Of a DNA stretch of 64,000 nt, positions 25,566-32,127 are shown one piece after another. Position 1 is the stretch's first letter. Each line of letters begins with the position of its first letter. Location of the stretch: the NCBI GenBank assembly GCA_020161615.1, contig JAIUPD010000003.1, forward strand, positions 372,001 to 436,000, read 5' to 3'. Made by a program: the position numbers and the translations under genes. Under the pieces are notes generated by a model. It was not told the origin of the DNA, searched no databases, and saw nothing but the letters and a program-made list of their open reading frames with translations. Origin of the DNA: Pseudomonadota bacterium (GTDB taxonomy: Bacteria; Pseudomonadota; Alphaproteobacteria; Rhodobacterales; Rhodobacteraceae).

Positions 25566-26288
25566 TCACACCCCCAAGGCCGCGCGGAGATCGCGCAACT
25601 GCTGGACATTGGCCACCGGCGCGGCACGGCGCAGGAGAGCGCAGGCCTGCCCTTCATCCACCCCTGCCTCGGCCAGGATCTGCTGGGCCACGCGGAGGTG
25701 TTCGGCCCGAAACCAGAACAGCGGCTCGTCAGGACGCGGCATGACGCCGGCAGCGGTCAGGAGCGAGCCCACGAGGTTCTGCGGATGATCGCGGTGCGGC
25801 GGCGTGACGGGAGAGGCGGATGATGTCGCCATCTGCGTCGGCGCAGGGCGCTCGGTGGGTACTGCAACAGGCTCAGCGACAGGGTTGACGCTGGCGATCA
25901 CCGGCAGCGCATCGCCCGCCTTGACACGAGGCTCCGGGAAGGTCTCAGCGTAAACCCGCTCGCGGGCCACATGGTCAACCACGGCCTTGAAAACCTCGGT
26001 GCCGGGGCGCTCGTCTGCTGCCACCTCAAACGGGCGGAGAAGCTGGTAGACGCTGGGGGCGGTTCCGCTGCCTTTTTCGACGACAGCAACAAGGTCGACT
26101 TCGATCAGGCTGGCGATCGCTCCAGCGGCCGCCTGGGCGCTGACGCCGCACATGTCGCCAAGATCGCGCAGGCTGATTCCGACGCGGCCGCGGTGGTCGG
26201 CGTGAAGCGCGAGGACCAGACGAGCGAGGCGCTGCGCGCCCCGAGGCTGCGGGTCGGTGAGGGCGAGGTGGGTGTCGAGAGCGCTCAT
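25566..26288 (-). CDS. Winged-helix phage protein, probable replication or regulatory factor
   Basis: A 240-residue protein. Residues 15-75 (RLARLVLALHADHRGRVGIS, GVSAQAAAGAIASLIEVDLV) form a MarR/DnaD-like winged helix; a Pro-rich linker runs to about 170, then a helical C-terminal domain (LFWFRAEHLRVAQQILAEAG). Next to HNH and DUF1376 genes. Exact role not known. Confidence 0.6.
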   Translation of the reverse strand: MSALDTHLALTDPQPRGAQRLARLVLALHADHRGRVGISLRDLGDMCGVSAQAAAGAIASLIEVDLVAVVEKGSGTAPSVYQLLRPFEVAADERPGTEVFKAVVDHVARERVYAETFPEPRVKAGDALPVIASVNPVAEPVAVPTERPAPTQMATSSASPVTPPHRDHPQNLVGSLLTAAGVMPRPDEPLFWFRAEHLRVAQQILAEAGVDEGQACALLRRAAPVANVQQLRDLRAALGV

Positions 26289-27001
26289 GCGATCCCCAAT
26301 TCAGGTTGCCGCCAGTCGACGCGATCGAGCCAGCGAAAGTCGGGATGGTTGGACTTGGTGTCTCGGGGGTCGTCACGATCCCAGACGAACCAGGCGTTGC
26401 GCTGGGGCGCCTGCCCCTCGCCGGTGAAGTCGAGCTTCCAGCGAAGGAGGTAGCAGTAGGAGAAAGGCGACGTGTCCAGAAGCTCTCCCAGGCCATTGAT
26501 ACGCCCTGCCGCCCATTCCCAGCCCAGGAGGAGCGCGAGATAGCGCCATCCCGGCATCGCGAGGGTGTGCCGCAACCAGACTCCATGCCCGTCGCGCGCG
26601 GTTATCAGGCCATATGGCGGGTTGGTGATGATCACCGGGGCGCGGGATCGCAGGCACGAGAAATAGTCCGCGGTCCAGCTGTCAGGACAACCGCGGTCGA
26701 CCAGATCGGAGGCGGTGCATGGAAGCCCGGCGGCGCGGATCTCGCGCACCAGCGCGCCGTCGCCGCAGGCGGGCTCCCACACAGCGCCCAGCTGGCGGAT
26801 GCGGTCGCCATCCGCCGCCAGCAGCGCGCGGATCGCCTCGGGCTGGCCTGTCGGGTAGAAATCGTCGGCGCGGCGCTGATCCTGCGGCACCTTCTGGTCG
26901 GGCAGGTCGCCGAACATGCCGGGCCCGCGCACCACCTTGCGGCGCGTTGCCTTGAAGAGCGCCTTGGAGGATGCGGCCGTCATGCTGCGCTCCTCATCCA
27001 T
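26285..27001 (-). CDS. Phage DNA adenine (N6) methyltransferase
   Basis: A 238-residue class I methyltransferase. SAM-binding motif I WEPACGDGALV at about residue 74 and catalytic motif IV NPPYG at about 128-132 (asparagine type, amino group of adenine). Preceded by DFYPTGQPEAIRALL, common in phage DNA methylases. The ATG at 27001 overlaps the HTH gene by 22 bp; an internal ATG at 26983 is also possible. No partner restriction enzyme is seen, so it is likely solitary, protecting phage DNA or regulating genes. Confidence 0.82.
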   Translation of the reverse strand: MDEERSMTAASSKALFKATRRKVVRGPGMFGDLPDQKVPQDQRRADDFYPTGQPEAIRALLAADGDRIRQLGAVWEPACGDGALVREIRAAGLPCTASDLVDRGCPDSWTADYFSCLRSRAPVIITNPPYGLITARDGHGVWLRHTLAMPGWRYLALLLGWEWAAGRINGLGELLDTSPFSYCYLLRWKLDFTGEGQAPQRNAWFVWDRDDPRDTKSNHPDFRWLDRVDWRQPELGIA

Positions 27002-27438
27002 GCGGCTTCACGCTTGGCGCGCTTCGCTGCCTTGGCGCGCTCCGTCTCGGCCTGGACGCGCATGGCTTTGGCCATGCGACCCTCCCAAAACGCCTTTATG
27101 CTGATCGCTGGGAACTTCCCGCAGCGGCCGCGAGACTGAAGCCCGAAGCGGTCTCGATAGTGCCGGACGCTGAAATAGGAGACGGCAAAGTGGTCCGCGA
27201 TGTCTTGGTTTCCGACGCCGGCTGCCCACATCGCCGCAAACAGATCGCGGTCGACCGGCTTCGACATGCGCTTCCTCGGGTAGCCCCGAGGCGGAAAGCC
27301 GCGCTTCTTGGCGCGCAAGTTCACGGCCTGCTCGGTGATGCCGAGCATCGCGCCGATCTCGGTCTGGGTGATCGACATGTCGTCCCAAAGGCGCCTGAAC
27401 TCGGCAATTGTGATCTGCTTCCCGCGCTTCCCGCTCAC
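26980..27438 (-). CDS. HTH DNA-binding phage protein
   Basis: A 152-residue basic protein with two HTH-like segments: residues 10-45 (FRRLWDDMSITQTEIGAMLG, then ITEQAVNLRAKKRG) and residues 65-100 (FAAMWAAGVGNQDIADHFAV, then SYFSVRHYRDRFGL). The C-terminus is Lys/Arg/Ala-rich. The layout recalls phage regulators that scan DNA as paired HTHs. Overlaps the RusA gene by four bases. Confidence 0.7.
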   Translation of the reverse strand: MSGKRGKQITIAEFRRLWDDMSITQTEIGAMLGITEQAVNLRAKKRGFPPRGYPRKRMSKPVDRDLFAAMWAAGVGNQDIADHFAVSYFSVRHYRDRFGLQSRGRCGKFPAISIKAFWEGRMAKAMRVQAETERAKAAKRAKREAAWMRSAA

Positions 27439-27866
27439 CTCAGCAACTCCCTCAGCCCCTTCGCTACCTTCCCGACGATCTCGGCCGCGAGCGGCGCGCG
27501 CGGGGCAACCCGGATCTCAGCCACGGCGCCGGCCATTCCTGGCACCCAGTACACGGAGATTCCGCGCACCCATTTGCGGCTGTCGTCGGGGATGACCTTT
27601 GCCTTCACCAAGGCGTCGAGGTAGGCCTTGGCGGTGTTGTCACTGTCCATCTGGCCGACCCCCTTCTCGCCGACGAACAGCGATATGGTGACCGGCAGGG
27701 TGAAGCGCGGCGCCTGATTGGCGTGGATGGCGTCGCGCGCAGTTTTCTTCCAGGACGCGTACTCGGCAGAAACCACCCGCCCCTTGCCCGGCTCGTTGCG
27801 GAACAGGTTGTTCGTGCTGATCGGCCCCGGCAGGGCGAGCGAGACGGGTGGTTCCAGATCGAGCAT
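27435..27866 (-). CDS. rusA: RusA-family Holliday junction resolvase
   Basis: A 143-residue protein. ALPGPISTNNLFRN near the start, EYASWKKTARDAI, then the catalytic segment GQMDSDNTAKAYLDALVKAKVI with the Asp cluster and Lys expected for RusA. Cuts four-way junctions in phage DNA during replication and packaging. It lies in the early part of the leftward operon, two bases after the 195-residue acidic protein. Confidence 0.9.
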   Translation of the reverse strand: MLDLEPPVSLALPGPISTNNLFRNEPGKGRVVSAEYASWKKTARDAIHANQAPRFTLPVTISLFVGEKGVGQMDSDNTAKAYLDALVKAKVIPDDSRKWVRGISVYWVPGMAGAVAEIRVAPRAPLAAEIVGKVAKGLRELLR

Positions 27867-27868
27867 GG

Positions 27869-28456
27869 TCAGGCCGCCTCGATCGCGCCGAGCGACTCTG
27901 GCTCTTCGTCGGCAGGCTCCTCGCCCTCGTCGCCATCATCCGCGCGCTCGGGAAAGTCGCCCGCGATCTCGAGCTCGCCCTGGTCCTTGTCGATCTGGGC
28001 CGGGCCCCGCTCGGCGAGGAAGCTCTCGCTGTCGATCATGACCAGCGTCACCATGTCGCCGACATGCTCGCCGAGGATCGAGCGGTTGTGCTCGATGTTG
28101 GGACAGGTGATCTTGGCCTCGATCCCCTTCTCGCCCTTGATCTTGACCTCGCCCAGCGTGATCACGACATGCGCGAAGTCGGTCTTGGTCACTTCGCGCA
28201 CCGCCTTGCGCACCAGGTCGCGCGCCGCAAGATCGAGGCCGTTGGCCACCTCGGTCTGCTCCTGCTGCGACAGTTCGCTGAACGGCCGCTTCAGCAGGCG
28301 AAACCGCGTCAGCATCGCGTCGCGCAGATCGCCGGACAGCGTGTTGGCGTTGATGTCGCTGTCGACCTCGGGCAGCAGCTCGGGGCCATCGTCTTCCGGC
28401 GCCGCGGCGCCTTCGACCTCGGCCTCAACCTCGGGCGTGTCTTCCTTCTTCTTCAT
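27869..28456 (-). CDS. Acidic phage early protein of unknown function (195 aa)
   Basis: The N-terminus (residues 5-35) and C-terminus (165-195) are Glu/Asp-rich and disordered; the core (45-150) includes TLSGDLRDAMLTRFRLLKRP and THVVITLGEV-like strands (AHVVITLGEVKIKGEKGIE) around ITCPNIEHNRSILGEH. Shape (compact core with acidic tail) would suit an ssDNA-binding or DNA-mimic protein, but I do not recognise it. Lies just before RusA. Confidence 0.65.
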   Translation of the reverse strand: MKKKEDTPEVEAEVEGAAAPEDDGPELLPEVDSDINANTLSGDLRDAMLTRFRLLKRPFSELSQQEQTEVANGLDLAARDLVRKAVREVTKTDFAHVVITLGEVKIKGEKGIEAKITCPNIEHNRSILGEHVGDMVTLVMIDSESFLAERGPAQIDKDQGELEIAGDFPERADDGDEGEEPADEEPESLGAIEAA

Positions 28457-28515
28457 GGTGGTCTCCTATGGGAGCCGCTGGGCGGCTGTGGGGCCCGCAC
28501 CCTCGGCGCGGGATT

Positions 28516-28662
28516 TCATGGCGGCCATGAGGCGCAGGTGCGCGTCAGGACGATCCCGCCGATGGTGGCGTCACGGTCCCGGTCGGCGTGGGCGATGCCG
28601 GTGCCTACCGCGAGCAGGAGAGCCCAGACCCAGAGGATGGTGGCGATGATGTGCAGGATCAT
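28516..28662 (-). CDS. Small membrane protein (48 aa)
   Basis: Reads MILHIIATILWVWALLLAVG followed by a short polar tail ending SWPP. One transmembrane helix (residues 3-25). ATG overlaps the stop of the preceding gene (ATGA). Small single-pass early phage proteins can affect superinfection, but nothing here proves it. Confidence 0.5.
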   Translation of the reverse strand: MILHIIATILWVWALLLAVGTGIAHADRDRDATIGGIVLTRTCASWPP

Positions 28663-28919
28663 GCGGGCGTCTCCACGCAGGCCGCGAGCGTGGCGCGGTG
28701 ATGCTCTTCGGCGGCGTCCATCGCGCCCTGCAAGCTGCGCTCGATCAGCGAGCCCGGCCCGGTGCTGTAGCCGTTGCGATACCAGCGCCAGTTGTCTTTG
28801 CCGTCAGCCCCGGCGACGGTGTACTCGGCAATGGGCGTGATGGCACGAAAGCGCTGGGGATAGGTGTTCGGGCCGGTTTCCCGCTCCCAGACGAGCGGCT
28901 TGGAGGACAGCGCGGTCAT
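28659..28919 (-). CDS. Hypothetical phage protein (86 aa)
   Basis: Starts MTALSSKPLVWERETGPNTY, then a beta hairpin with DNWRWYRNGY and a C-terminal helix with EEHHRATLAAC. Pattern of a small phage protein with an aromatic-rich core. Part of the early leftward operon. Confidence 0.55.
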   Translation of the reverse strand: MTALSSKPLVWERETGPNTYPQRFRAITPIAEYTVAGADGKDNWRWYRNGYSTGPGSLIERSLQGAMDAAEEHHRATLAACVETPA

Positions 28920-28949
28920 GCGGCGTCACCGGACTGGGCGGCGGGTTTC

Positions 28950-29090
28950 TCAGCTTTCATTGCGGGCGAACTCCCTGAGAAGAGAAGAAAACTTCTCCGC
29001 CTTTTGGTTGCAGATCGCCCAGACACGCATCGCGCGAAGGGCGCGGGCCTCGTAGAACCGGGCGGCGAGATAGAGGGCGAGGCGTCTCAT
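28950..29090 (-). CDS. Hypothetical phage protein (46 aa)
   Basis: Basic helical protein beginning MRRLALYLAARFYEARALRA. Start overlaps the preceding stop as ATGA, which supports translation. No function assigned. Confidence 0.45.
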   Translation of the reverse strand: MRRLALYLAARFYEARALRAMRVWAICNQKAEKFSSLLREFARNES

Positions 29091-29407
29091 TCCTCCCGCC
29101 CCTCGATGATCTCGAAGATGTTCTCGGCCCCGGCCAGCGCGAGAACGCACAGCACGGTGCCCAGCTTGGCGTCATGCTCCATCTTCATCAGGTTCTCGAC
29201 CTGCCGCGGGCTCAGGTCCAGGACCGGCCCGGCGATCTGCGCCTTTTCCCGCATGGAAGCGCCCGGGAAGGTCCGCCAGAGCAGGTCTGCAAACCAGCGG
29301 CGCCGATCCTCCTGAGACACGCGGTTGAATGCGAAGGAAGATGCGAGATGAGGGCGCAACAGTCGCCGCCGGGAAAAGCGCAGGAGCGGGATGGATGGAA
29401 GGATCAT
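29087..29407 (-). CDS. Hypothetical early phage protein (106 aa)
   Basis: Second gene of the leftward operon, overlapping the Cro-like gene by four bases. Basic N-terminus (MILPSIPLLRFSRRRLLRP), then a helical part with RKAQIAGPVLDLSPRQVENLM-like segment (AQIAGPVLDLSPRQVENLM) that resembles an HTH. Likely a regulator, low certainty. Confidence 0.55.
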   Translation of the reverse strand: MILPSIPLLRFSRRRLLRPHLASSFAFNRVSQEDRRRWFADLLWRTFPGASMREKAQIAGPVLDLSPRQVENLMKMEHDAKLGTVLCVLALAGAENIFEIIEGREE

Positions 29408-29631
29408 GCGGCGTCCTGGGGTGCGGTATTGCGGTCTTCGGTCGCGGTAAGCTCGTTGAAGGCCGTGGTGGCAGCGCGCCAGAGGCGCATAGTCGGCTCG
29501 AACTCCTGACGCTTCCAGCGGCCCCAGGTCGTCTCTGCGATCTCAGCCCTGCGGCACATCTCGGCGACAGTTTTCCCAGCCTCGCTGAGCTGGCGCTCCA
29601 TTTCAGGGATGTCGGACGGCATCCAGGTCAT
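29404..29631 (-). CDS. Cro-like HTH protein, first gene of the leftward operon
   Basis: A 75-residue protein. Start chosen at the ATG at 29631 because GAGGAG lies 9 bases upstream; the ATG at 29664 falls inside the operator array. Residues 10-50 (MERQLSEAGKTVAEMCRRAE, then IAETTWGRWKRQ) form an HTH with a recognition helix, similar to small Cro/CII-like regulators. It is divergent from the S24 repressor gene across the operators, the usual Cro position. It would compete with the repressor or activate the leftward genes. Confidence 0.7.
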   Translation of the reverse strand: MTWMPSDIPEMERQLSEAGKTVAEMCRRAEIAETTWGRWKRQEFEPTMRLWRAATTAFNELTATEDRNTAPQDAA

Positions 29632-29651
29632 CGATGCTGGCTCCTCGGGAA

Positions 29652-29727
29652 TGCATTTAAGCATGAGAATGCATTAATGCACCGCTGCGGTCAAGTGCAT
29701 CTTTGCAGCGTGCCGTGCAGGACTGCA
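29652..29727. promoter_or_regulatory. Left operator array: three TGCA-N4-TGCA sites plus one imperfect
   Basis: Between the Cro-like gene and the repressor gene lie TGCATTAATGCA (29670-29681), TGCATCTTTGCA (29696-29707) and TGCAGGACTGCA (29716-29727), with the imperfect TGCATTTAAGCA at 29652-29663. Each is a 12-bp palindromic frame. Centre-to-centre distances are about 18, 26 and 20 bp. This is the expected arrangement for repressor and Cro binding over divergent promoters. Confidence 0.75.
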
Positions 29728-29744
29728 GCGAGTACCGTGCTTAA

Positions 29745-30410
29745 ATGACCGACGTTCGAGCAATCTCCTACATCCGCCACGTCCTCGAAGAGCGTGACAT
29801 GTCGCCATCAGCCCTGGCCGAGGCGGCCGGGGTCTCGTCGACAACGCTGACGCGCCCCTTGAACAACCCGCATCACAAATTTGAGGTGTCGCTTAGAACG
29901 CTCAAGCTGATCGAGAGGGCGACCGGTGTACCAATGGGGCCGTTCTTCGGCGAAAGCGGTCAGACTGGGGCGGTTGGCCGACCTGTGGCGGCAAACGGTG
30001 ACGCTCTCGTGCCGATATTCGATGTCGAGGCCAGCGCCGGGTCTGGCGCGGTAATCGACCATGAGTCCATCGTCGACACCTTGGCGTTCCCGCGCGGCTA
30101 TCTCCAGCAGATCACCAGCACGCCTCCCTCCAAGCTGGCCATCATTTCAGTGCGCGGCGACAGCATGGAGCCGACTCTGGGCGACAAAGACGTGGTGATG
30201 ATCGACCTGACCAAGAAGAACCTGGGCTTCGACGGCTTGTTCGTTATCCGGGTCGATTCTGTGCTTCATGTGAAGCGTATCCTGCGCGGCGCGCGTGCGG
30301 GCTATGTTCAGATCGTTTCCGACAAGAGGTCGGAGTATCCGGCCTATGAGCGCTCCATTTCGGAGATCGAGGTCATCGGCAAGGTTGTCTGGTATGGGAG
30401 GAAGGTATGA
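29745..30410 (+). CDS. Prophage repressor, LexA/S24 family
   Basis: A 221-residue protein. N-terminal HTH (residues 8-55: ISYIRHVLEERDMSPSALAE...) and a C-terminal S24 domain with a Ser-Lys dyad: S140 in VRGDSMEP and K177 in LHVKRIL. Ala98-Gly99 in EASAGSG is the likely self-cleavage site. It should hold the prophage silent by binding the TGCA-N4-TGCA operators at both ends of this region, and be inactivated by RecA-stimulated cleavage on DNA damage. Its stop overlaps the start of the lipoprotein gene. Confidence 0.92.
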   Translation: MTDVRAISYIRHVLEERDMSPSALAEAAGVSSTTLTRPLNNPHHKFEVSLRTLKLIERATGVPMGPFFGESGQTGAVGRPVAANGDALVPIFDVEASAGSGAVIDHESIVDTLAFPRGYLQQITSTPPSKLAIISVRGDSMEPTLGDKDVVMIDLTKKNLGFDGLFVIRVDSVLHVKRILRGARAGYVQIVSDKRSEYPAYERSISEIEVIGKVVWYGRKV

Positions 30411-30736
30411 AGAAGCTCACCGCCGTGATGGTTTTGTTGGCCGGCTGCGCGCCGACCTATGGCTCAATCTCATCGACCCCGATGCAGCTGGGAGACGGAA
30501 GCCTGGCCTATCGGTATCAAGGGCGGGCCAATTTCGGGCATCAGCTCGCCGAGGCAGACAGGCAGATGGCTGAGCATTGTGCTGCGGTGAATGGCGGAAG
30601 GCCGGTGATGGTCAGACAAGACACGCGGCAGATTGGCGGCGGCGGATTCGTCCAGGCTCAGCCGACGGGCTTCGCTTCCTTCAGCGCGATGAGCAACCAG
30701 AACCAGGAGATCCTATTCCGCTGTGTGCCAGACTGA
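30407..30736 (+). CDS. Lipoprotein in the repressor operon
   Basis: A 109-residue protein with a short signal peptide and lipobox (MKKLTAVMVLLAGCAP; Cys14 as lipidation site). The mature part is soluble and Gly/Gln-rich with two more cysteines. ATG overlaps the repressor stop, so it is expressed from the prophage in the lysogen. Known parallels are lysogenic-conversion or superinfection-exclusion lipoproteins, but no family is recognised; role is inferred from context. Confidence 0.75.
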   Translation: MKKLTAVMVLLAGCAPTYGSISSTPMQLGDGSLAYRYQGRANFGHQLAEADRQMAEHCAAVNGGRPVMVRQDTRQIGGGGFVQAQPTGFASFSAMSNQNQEILFRCVPD

Positions 30737-30764
30737 TTGAGACTCCGCGGCGCTGGAGGTGGCG

Positions 30765-31112
30765 ATGTCGATAAACGGATGGGCCGCGGTCGTCGGCGCG
30801 GCAGTGGCGCTCTGGATTGCCGGTGGCATCACCTATCAGATAGGCCAGCGAACCGGTGAGCGGAACGCAATCGACCGGGAAGCCCGAGAGCGGCGTAGCC
30901 ACGAAATTCTGGTTCTTCAGCAACAGGCCCTGAACTCGCGCCCCACCGAGGAGATTTGCCAAGAGGTGCTGCGCGAAAGCGCGGAGGATATGGTCAGGGA
31001 AATGATCCATAGCGGCGAGGCAGCAGAGGTATGTGAGGCCGTGCTGTATGACCCCCGGCAAGATGGCGACTCCTTGGATTGGAGCGAATACTACGCGCGA
31101 CGAGGAGGCTGA
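30765..31112 (+). CDS. Single-pass membrane protein in the repressor operon
   Basis: A 115-residue protein. Start chosen at ATG 30765 (GGAGG five bases upstream); a GTG at 30759 overlaps the ribosome site. Residues 4-24 (GWAAVVGAAVALWIAGGITY) form a transmembrane helix; the rest is a charged cytoplasmic or periplasmic helix. Third gene after the repressor and before a strong terminator, so it is likely expressed in lysogens. Resembles small phage exclusion or spanin-like membrane proteins only in shape. Confidence 0.65.
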   Translation: MSINGWAAVVGAAVALWIAGGITYQIGQRTGERNAIDREARERRSHEILVLQQQALNSRPTEEICQEVLRESAEDMVREMIHSGEAAEVCEAVLYDPRQDGDSLDWSEYYARRGG

Positions 31113-31145
31113 GCCCCGCCCAGCTCGCAAAAGACCTGCCTCTGC

Positions 31146-31170
31146 GCCCCGCCCCTCGCGGGGCTTTTCT
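31146..31170 (+). terminator. Intrinsic terminator of the repressor operon
   Basis: Perfect 7-bp stem (GCCCCGC/GCGGGGC) with a CCCTC loop, followed directly by TTTTCT. It separates the repressor-lipoprotein-membrane protein operon from the right operator array. Confidence 0.9.
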
Positions 31171-31194
31171 ATGCCCGAAGAGAATCAGGCATCA

Positions 31195-31249
31195 TGCATC
31201 AGTGCACGATGATGCATTTATGCATTGACTTATATCGTGCATTAATGCA
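31195..31249. promoter_or_regulatory. Right operator array: three TGCA-N4-TGCA sites
   Basis: TGCATCAGTGCA (31195-31206), TGCATTTATGCA (31213-31224) and TGCATTAATGCA (31238-31249). The last is identical to the 29,670 site. A TTGACT hexamer at 31225-31230 could be a -35 element lying between sites. The cluster sits upstream of the rightward operon starting at 31,309 and is the partner of the left array. Confidence 0.75.
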
Positions 31250-31308
31250 CCTTCTCCGTACCAGCCGAAGACGCCCGCCGGGCAGATCGCTGACCAGAGG
31301 AGAACACA

Positions 31309-31596
31309 ATGACCGCGCCCTATCCCGATACCACCTATGTCGCGCACCGGCTTTTCACCGGGCGCCCGTTCCCCGATGGCGGCGTCTGGGGCGACATCCT
31401 CGACGGCCCGGTGCCTGACGCCGAGGGCGCGCTGGAAGCCATCATCGAGAACTTCAAGGACGAGATTGCCATCGGCGACCACCCGTCGCGGCAGACCCTG
31501 CGTGTCTGGCACATCGAGGCGGGCCGGGCCGAGGACTGCACGGGCTGGGCCATCGAAGCGATCATCGACCTGCTGACCGAGAGGGACGCGGCATGA
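31309..31596 (+). CDS. Hypothetical phage protein, first gene of rightward operon (95 aa)
   Basis: GAGGAG lies 8 bases before the ATG. Mixed alpha/beta protein: RLFTGRPFPDGGVWGDIL, then a helix AEGALEAIIENFKD and a C-terminal helix GWAIEAIIDLLTERD. Acidic overall. No family recognised. Under control of the right operator array. Confidence 0.65.
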   Translation: MTAPYPDTTYVAHRLFTGRPFPDGGVWGDILDGPVPDAEGALEAIIENFKDEIAIGDHPSRQTLRVWHIEAGRAEDCTGWAIEAIIDLLTERDAA

Positions 31597-31784
31597 CCTC
31601 GGAGGAGATCAAGAGCGCGGCCAATCTGCTGCGCCGCATCACCGCCCTCGCCCTGGACGAGTTCGCTCACGGGGAGAGGGACGGCAGCATGAAGAACATG
31701 GCCGAGGGGCTGCGCTACCTCGAGGATGCCGTCGTGAAATGCCGCCGCGCCTTGCAGAAGGCGCAGCCGGAGGCGGCGCAATGA
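31593..31784 (+). CDS. Hypothetical phage protein (63 aa)
   Basis: Helical protein (MTSEEIKSAANLLRRITALAL, then KNMAEGLRYLEDAVVKCRRAL). ATGA overlaps on both sides. Could form a coiled-coil dimer. Function unknown. Confidence 0.6.
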   Translation: MTSEEIKSAANLLRRITALALDEFAHGERDGSMKNMAEGLRYLEDAVVKCRRALQKAQPEAAQ

Positions 31785-32008
31785 TCCGCCAGCGCGACAT
31801 TCTCGCCATCGTGGCCATCGACGAGGCGGGCCCGGTGATCGCCGCGCCTGAGCCGGTGTTTCGCAGCTGCCGTTCAGCGCTGCCCGGACCCTCGGTCAGC
31901 GCCGCGCGCGAGGGCCGCGCCATCGCCGCGCGCTTTGACTACGACGTTTCCCGCGTTCGCACCTATGTCGCGGTCGTCGGGGCCGTCGCGGAGAGGGCCT
32001 GCAGGTGA
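31781..32008 (+). CDS. Hypothetical phage protein (75 aa)
   Basis: Starts MIRQRDILAIVAIDEAGPV; the ATG overlaps the previous stop. Contains RFDYDVSRVRTYVAVVG near the C-terminus, reminiscent of an HTH recognition helix. No confident family. Confidence 0.5.
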   Translation: MIRQRDILAIVAIDEAGPVIAAPEPVFRSCRSALPGPSVSAAREGRAIAARFDYDVSRVRTYVAVVGAVAERACR

Positions 32009-32124
32009 CCCGCGTCATTCTCCTCGCCGCAACCATCGCCGCCACGCTTGCCGTGGCCATCGTCGCCAGCTCCGCGATTTCCCGCGCCGCCTTCGACGTC
32101 ACCAACCCCATGATGGAGTTCTGA
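32005..32124 (+). CDS. Small membrane peptide (39 aa)
   Basis: GTG start overlapping the previous TGA (GTGA). Nearly the whole chain is one transmembrane helix (RVILLAATIAATLAVAIVA) ending in NPMMEF. Probably translated through coupling. Role unknown. Confidence 0.5.
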   Translation: MTRVILLAATIAATLAVAIVASSAISRAAFDVTNPMMEF

Positions 32125-32127
32125 GCC

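Noticed and set aside
26285-27001. Adenine methyltransferase as part of a restriction-modification system
   Set aside because: No restriction enzyme next to it; the HNH gene two genes away is of a free-standing phage type and shows no R-M specificity domain.
28463-28519. 17-codon frame after the 48-aa membrane protein
   Set aside because: Very short with no ribosome site or conserved feature; probably chance.
28916-28960. 14-codon frame (MKAEKPAAQSGDAA) between two small early genes
   Set aside because: Has ATGA overlap with the next gene but is too short to support alone and lies over the end of the 46-aa gene.
31195-31249. Repeated TGCAT units as a CRISPR array
   Set aside because: Units are 12 bp, irregularly spaced and palindromic; they fit operators, not CRISPR repeats.
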